Shown: positions 60,835 through 64,000 of the stretch, piece after piece
Position numbering within the stretch: the first letter of the stretch is position 1
Layout: every line of letters begins with the position of its first letter
Source: Paenibacillus zeirhizosphaerae
Lineage (GTDB): Bacteria; Bacillota; Bacilli; Paenibacillales; Paenibacillaceae
Assembly (NCBI RefSeq): GCF_030705605.1
Contig: NZ_JAPCKK010000034.1
Span: forward strand, 62,001-126,000
Reading direction: 5' to 3'
DNA: 64,000 nucleotides
Position numbers and translations under genes: made by a program
The notes under the pieces: generated by a model
What the model was told of the DNA's origin: nothing
The model's database searches: none
Seen by the model: the letters and a program-made list of their open reading frames with translations, nothing else

Positions 60835-62159
60835 ACGGTTGCACCCCCGCTCTTCAATATTTTTCCAATCGTATCTGCCGTATACTGCAGCATCTCCTGG
60901 GTTAATCCCGGATACACGCCGACCCAGAAGGTATTGTTCATGATGATGTCCGTATGGGTCAGCTCACCGACCACACGATGAGGAATGTTCTTGTAAGCAG
61001 GCTGACGCAGAATATTGCCCGCGAACAGCAGCCGGGTGCCGATACGGAGCTCCTCAAGCTTCTGCACCAGCACATTTCGGGAGACCGGAGCCTCTTTCCG
61101 CAGCGTCATCGGGAAACCGAACCAGCTAGGGTCGCTGTTCGGCGTAGCTTCGGGCAGAATCAGGAATTCCTCAAGCGGCTTCAAGGCCTGCATCAGAAAA
61201 TTAAAGTTCTCTTTGCGCTGATCGACGAAGCCCGGCAGCTTCTTCAACTGCGCCACCCCGACAGCCGCCTGCATATCCGTCACCTTCAGGTTATATCCGA
61301 TATGGCTATACGTATATTTATGATCATAGCCGGCTGGAAGATCGCCAAGCTGCCAGTCGAAGCGTTTACCGCAGGTATTGTCTACCCCCGCATTGCACCA
61401 GCAGTCTCTGCCCCAATCGCGGAAGGACTCGACAATCTTCTTCAGTCTTGGGGAGGATGTCAGCACCGCGCCGCCTTCGCCCATCGTAATATGATGCGCC
61501 GGGTAGAAGCTGACGGTAGCCAGATCGCCGAAGGAGCCGACATTCTGCCCGTTGTAGACCGAGCCTACCGCGTCACAGGTGTCCTCGATTAACCAGAGAT
61601 TATACTTATCCGCGACCCGCTTCACTTCCTCGAGATTAAACGGATTGCCGAGCGTGTGCGCAATAAAAATAGCCTTCGTCTTCGGGCTGATTGCGTCTTC
61701 CAGAAGCGTCGTATCGATGTTATACGTGGGAATATCGACATCCAGAAATACCGGAACCGCCCCGTTCTGGAGAATCGGGTTAATGGTGGTCGGGAAGCCG
61801 GCAGCCACGGAGATCACTTCGCTCCCAGGCTCAATTCTTCGGTCCCCGAGACGCGGAGAGGTCAGCGTAGAGAAGGCCAGCAGATTGGCGCTGGATCCCG
61901 AGTTGGTCAGCATGGCATACCGGTTATTCATGATACTTGCGAACTCTTTTTCAAAGGCTTGAGCATACCGGTGTGTCGTTAATACAAAATCCAAGGAAGC
62001 ATCCAGCAGGTTCGCCAGCTCGTCGCTATCAAACACCTTGCCGCTGACCGGGATATAATCCACGCCAGGTCGAAACACCTTCTTAGACCACTTCAGGTCA
62101 TGGTATTCCGCGCTTAATTCCAGAATTTTATTGCGCAGATCCCTTTCGGATACAGACAT
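60831..62159 (-). CDS. rfbH: CDP-4-keto-6-deoxyglucose 3-dehydratase
   Basis: 442 residues, aminotransferase fold. The PLP lysine is replaced by His (SFYPAHHITMGEGG, His222), as in the E1 3-dehydratase of Yersinia. The [2Fe-2S] ligands are visible as Cys195 (EDTCDAVGS), Cys253 and Cys255 (RDCWCNAG) and Cys263 (NTCGKRF), all shifted by two from the Yersinia positions. It removes the C3 hydroxyl to yield CDP-3,6-dideoxy-4-keto-glucose, with a reductase partner (E3, ddhD) that is not encoded in this window. First gene of the operon; GGGGAGG precedes ATG 62159. Confidence 0.95.
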   Translation of the reverse strand: MSVSERDLRNKILELSAEYHDLKWSKKVFRPGVDYIPVSGKVFDSDELANLLDASLDFVLTTHRYAQAFEKEFASIMNNRYAMLTNSGSSANLLAFSTLTSPRLGDRRIEPGSEVISVAAGFPTTINPILQNGAVPVFLDVDIPTYNIDTTLLEDAISPKTKAIFIAHTLGNPFNLEEVKRVADKYNLWLIEDTCDAVGSVYNGQNVGSFGDLATVSFYPAHHITMGEGGAVLTSSPRLKKIVESFRDWGRDCWCNAGVDNTCGKRFDWQLGDLPAGYDHKYTYSHIGYNLKVTDMQAAVGVAQLKKLPGFVDQRKENFNFLMQALKPLEEFLILPEATPNSDPSWFGFPMTLRKEAPVSRNVLVQKLEELRIGTRLLFAGNILRQPAYKNIPHRVVGELTHTDIIMNNTFWVGVYPGLTQEMLQYTADTIGKILKSGGATV

Positions 62160-62612
62160 CTAAATAATCCTCCCCTATTTACAGCTTTATTGCACTCTTC
62201 TACTTATATCTATATGTGCCCGTAGGCAAATGATGTGTCACTGAAATTTATGAGCGCAAGCCGAAGCATAATTTCCCAACTGGCGAATATGATGTAGCAA
62301 AGCGGACAGGCGAAGCGAGAATAGACACCGGCTGATCAAAGATTCGGTGAAGATCCCGATTCATTTTGCGTTTCGGGATGAACACCTTTACTATAGATGA
62401 CCACTGTACGATAGACCGGCGGAAGTCGCGCGCCCTCCGGTATCTGGCGTACAGGTGCTGTCACTTATTCATGCTTGTTGGCTGGAAATAACATGAGCCT
62501 GCCGCTCAGGCGGCAGGCTTCGTTGGAATGAAGAAAGGGGTCACATAGCGTGAATATATCAAAGCAGACCGGAACATAATACACCTACTACCTGATCAAG
62601 GAGATGGCTATT
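62160..62612. other. Intergenic region upstream of rfbH
   Basis: 453 bp without a supported gene. It contains the rfbH promoter region and a hairpin GCCTGCCG/CGGCAGGC (about 62496-62519) with a short loop. Compositionally it resembles decayed coding sequence, but no family was recognised. Confidence 0.45.
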
Positions 62613-63128
62613 ATGATGCAGTGGCTCAAATTCGTGGTTATGGGGATTCTGTTCTGGCTCATTGCCACAGCCTTCTTCCGGCTGCTCGGTCCGTACGTGC
62701 TGCTCGGCCTGCAAGAGACATATTTCATTACATTCCTGCTCCTTCTGCTGTCCGTTATATTGCTGCTCGTCGCCGGGATATCCCTGTTTGTCAGACTGCG
62801 AATGTACCGTGACAGAGGCTCCGCCACACGTTTCGGATTCTGGCTGGCTTTGAGCGGACTGGTGATGAACGGCTTCATTTTTATGTATCGGTCTTATGTA
62901 TTTCCAGCCTTCACTCCCGAGCAGCATGAATCCTATATCATCTGTATTATCTTCGGATGCGCATTGGCGCTGTGGGTCCCTTCCCTGATGGATCGCCTGA
63001 TTCGTGCGCCTCGTGAGCCCAAGATCACGTTCCAGGCAAACGTCGATCCTGAGACTCATTCCGCTTCCGAGGCCAAACCGGACATTCCCCCACGGGATGC
63101 CGATATTTTGGACGAACCGAAGCCGTGA
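62613..63128 (+). CDS. Membrane protein, DUF5367-like
   Basis: 171 residues; ATG 62613 is 9 nt after AAGGAG, whereas the in-frame ATG at 62604 directly abuts it. Four hydrophobic spans: FVVMGILFWLIATAFFRLLG, FLLLLLSVILLLVAGISLFV, FWLALSGLVMNGFIFMYRSY and YIICIIFGCALALWVPSL. The FWLIATAFFR and GLVMNGFIFMYRSYVFP stretches resemble DUF5367 proteins of unknown function. A 40-residue acidic, proline-rich cytosolic tail (PRDADILDEPKP) is extra. It converges on the glycosyltransferase gene. Confidence 0.7.
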   Translation: MMQWLKFVVMGILFWLIATAFFRLLGPYVLLGLQETYFITFLLLLLSVILLLVAGISLFVRLRMYRDRGSATRFGFWLALSGLVMNGFIFMYRSYVFPAFTPEQHESYIICIIFGCALALWVPSLMDRLIRAPREPKITFQANVDPETHSASEAKPDIPPRDADILDEPKP

Positions 63129-63144
63129 ATGAACCCTGGCATGC

Positions 63145-64000
63145 TCACGAAAGTCCGGATGAAGCATTCGCCTTCTCCCGGAAGCGGACTCCCGCATTGC
63201 CGACCATCAGACTCGCCAGTGTAAAATACAGGTCCGTTTCCTGCGGATTTTCGGCAGTGCTGTACGCCGAACCGAGCTCCAGGCACGTTAAAAAAGTACC
63301 GTATCCCGCTATGGTCGGATATTCCTCGGCCGGACCGGTGCTCAGCGCTTTCCGCAACAATTGGATGGCCTTGTCGCTTTCCCCCGTTGCCCTGCAGCCG
63401 AGCGCCATGAGATGATACAGATCCGTGAATCCGGGATATAGAGCAATGCTTTCTATACTGTGCCGGATCAAGTCGGAATAACGCTTCATTTCGGCCAATG
63501 CCAGCAGCCTGTATTTGTGCGCACTCGCCACCAACGGCTTCGGCAAACCGGGGGATCGATTCAGGAATGCATTAAAGTGATTGAGAGCCTCTTCAAAGCT
63601 TTGAATTCTGCACAGCTCAATGCCCAGATAATAAGGATATATCGGATAATCAGGGTGCTCCGCCATGGCTTGAAGCAGCAGCGATATATTTCGTTGCGCC
63701 TTCTCCTGACGGGTGGCATTCTGGGACAAGTAACCGTAATGATGGATATGTATATCCACCTGCGCCAGTATCAGATTGGGCTTGAATCTCAGCATACTGG
63801 GCATAATCTGTTCGTGAACTCTTCCTTCAAAGCGATATTGCGGCCGGTTCCGAACCATGCGATGCAGAACGAGGCATTCCATTCCCCTTTCAAGATGACT
63901 GCAGAGGATGAATTGCAGGCCTTCGATCCCCTGCTCCCGGATAGCGTCCCGGGTCAGGAGCTCTTTCAGTTTGTTCGCCCCATTCACATCCAGCTCTTCA
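63145..64000 (-). CDS. Glycosyltransferase with TPR-like tail, N-terminus cut off
   Basis: At least 285 residues. The frame is open past the right edge (EELDVNGANKL is read from the last bases, where GT2 enzymes have D-x-D-E-E-L). The catalytic C-terminus is MVRNRPQYRFEGRVHEQIMP and the rest is helical repeats (YPYYLGIELCRIQSFEEALN, then GDLYHLMALGCRAT-like FTDLYHLMALGCRATGESDK). This is the layout of GT2 glycosyltransferases with TPR repeats, including SunS-like and surface-glycan enzymes of Bacillota. The internal GTG at 63987 is not the real start. It may use the sugar of the adjacent CDP-sugar operon. Confidence 0.85.
   Translation of the reverse strand, partial: EELDVNGANKLKELLTRDAIREQGIEGLQFILCSHLERGMECLVLHRMVRNRPQYRFEGRVHEQIMPSMLRFKPNLILAQVDIHIHHYGYLSQNATRQEKAQRNISLLLQAMAEHPDYPIYPYYLGIELCRIQSFEEALNHFNAFLNRSPGLPKPLVASAHKYRLLALAEMKRYSDLIRHSIESIALYPGFTDLYHLMALGCRATGESDKAIQLLRKALSTGPAEEYPTIAGYGTFLTCLELGSAYSTAENPQETDLYFTLASLMVGNAGVRFREKANASSGLS

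Noticed and set aside
1..64000. CRISPR array, rRNA or tRNA genes, prophage structural genes
   Set aside because: No regularly spaced direct repeats, no cloverleaf or rRNA signature and no capsid, terminase or tail genes were seen.

Overview
The window reads as a chromosomal stretch of a Gram-positive, endospore-forming Bacillota, most likely Paenibacillus or a close relative. Reasons: strong AGGAGG-type ribosome binding sites with frequent TTG and GTG starts, a CotD-like spore coat gene, a KimA-type potassium importer very close to that of Bacillus subtilis, YesM/YesN-type sensor-regulator pairs driving CUT1 sugar ABC importers, a secreted PL11 rhamnogalacturonan lyase, a large GH2 beta-galactosidase and a GH18 chitinase. 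No rRNA, tRNA, prophage or CRISPR array was recognised. Assignments come from reading motifs and gene order; no database was searched.

Layout. 1-6 kb: an AraC regulator, a coiled-coil protein, the relic of a sugar permease, a GNAT acetyltransferase, a long HTH/repeat regulator whose 3' end overlaps a 30-codon signal-peptide-like ORF, a compact locus that looks like a type I toxin-antitoxin unit (3.93-4.27 kb), and an ArsR repressor with an MFS exporter. 6-9 kb: rhamnogalacturonan lyase and DNA-3-methyladenine glycosylase. 9-15 kb: TetR regulator, OmpR-type response regulator, a histidine kinase split by a 1,469-bp tnpB-only IS200/IS605-family element, and a two-gene ABC exporter. 15-18 kb: a small secreted protein, an acyltransferase and a regulator with a degenerate receiver. 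18-28 kb: beta-galactosidase, two permeases, a binding protein, sensor kinase and response regulator, with candidate CcpA sites. 28-29 kb: NlpC/P60 endopeptidase.

29-36 kb and 42-49 kb hold glycan or natural-product type genes: methyltransferases, a TPP-dependent carboligase, an extended SDR, 4-hydroxy-2-oxovalerate aldolase with acetylating acetaldehyde dehydrogenase, a fused epimerase/C-methyltransferase and a small glycosyltransferase. Between them lie YceI, a two-component system, DinB, KimA and a ribA-ribD pair. 49-57 kb: chitinase, a SWIM-domain protein with a SNF2 ATPase, a zinc-ribbon-like protein and the CotD-like coat protein. 57-62 kb is a tight minus-strand operon, rfbH-rfbF-rfbG plus a second TPP enzyme. 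It matches the CDP-3,6-dideoxyhexose pathway followed by a YerE-type two-carbon branch, which suggests a yersiniose-like branched sugar. The right edge cuts a glycosyltransferase with TPR-like repeats.

Best candidates for something new: (i) the start-sequestered 42-codon membrane peptide with a convergent antisense promoter, directly beside a regulator/overlapping-peptide pair; (ii) two carboligase-centred sugar loci in one window, one joined to a meta-cleavage-type aldolase/dehydrogenase pair and carrying a deletion scar of a third carboligase; (iii) the exactly reconstructable TnpB element inside a kinase H-box, which predicts both its guide and its target-adjacent motif.
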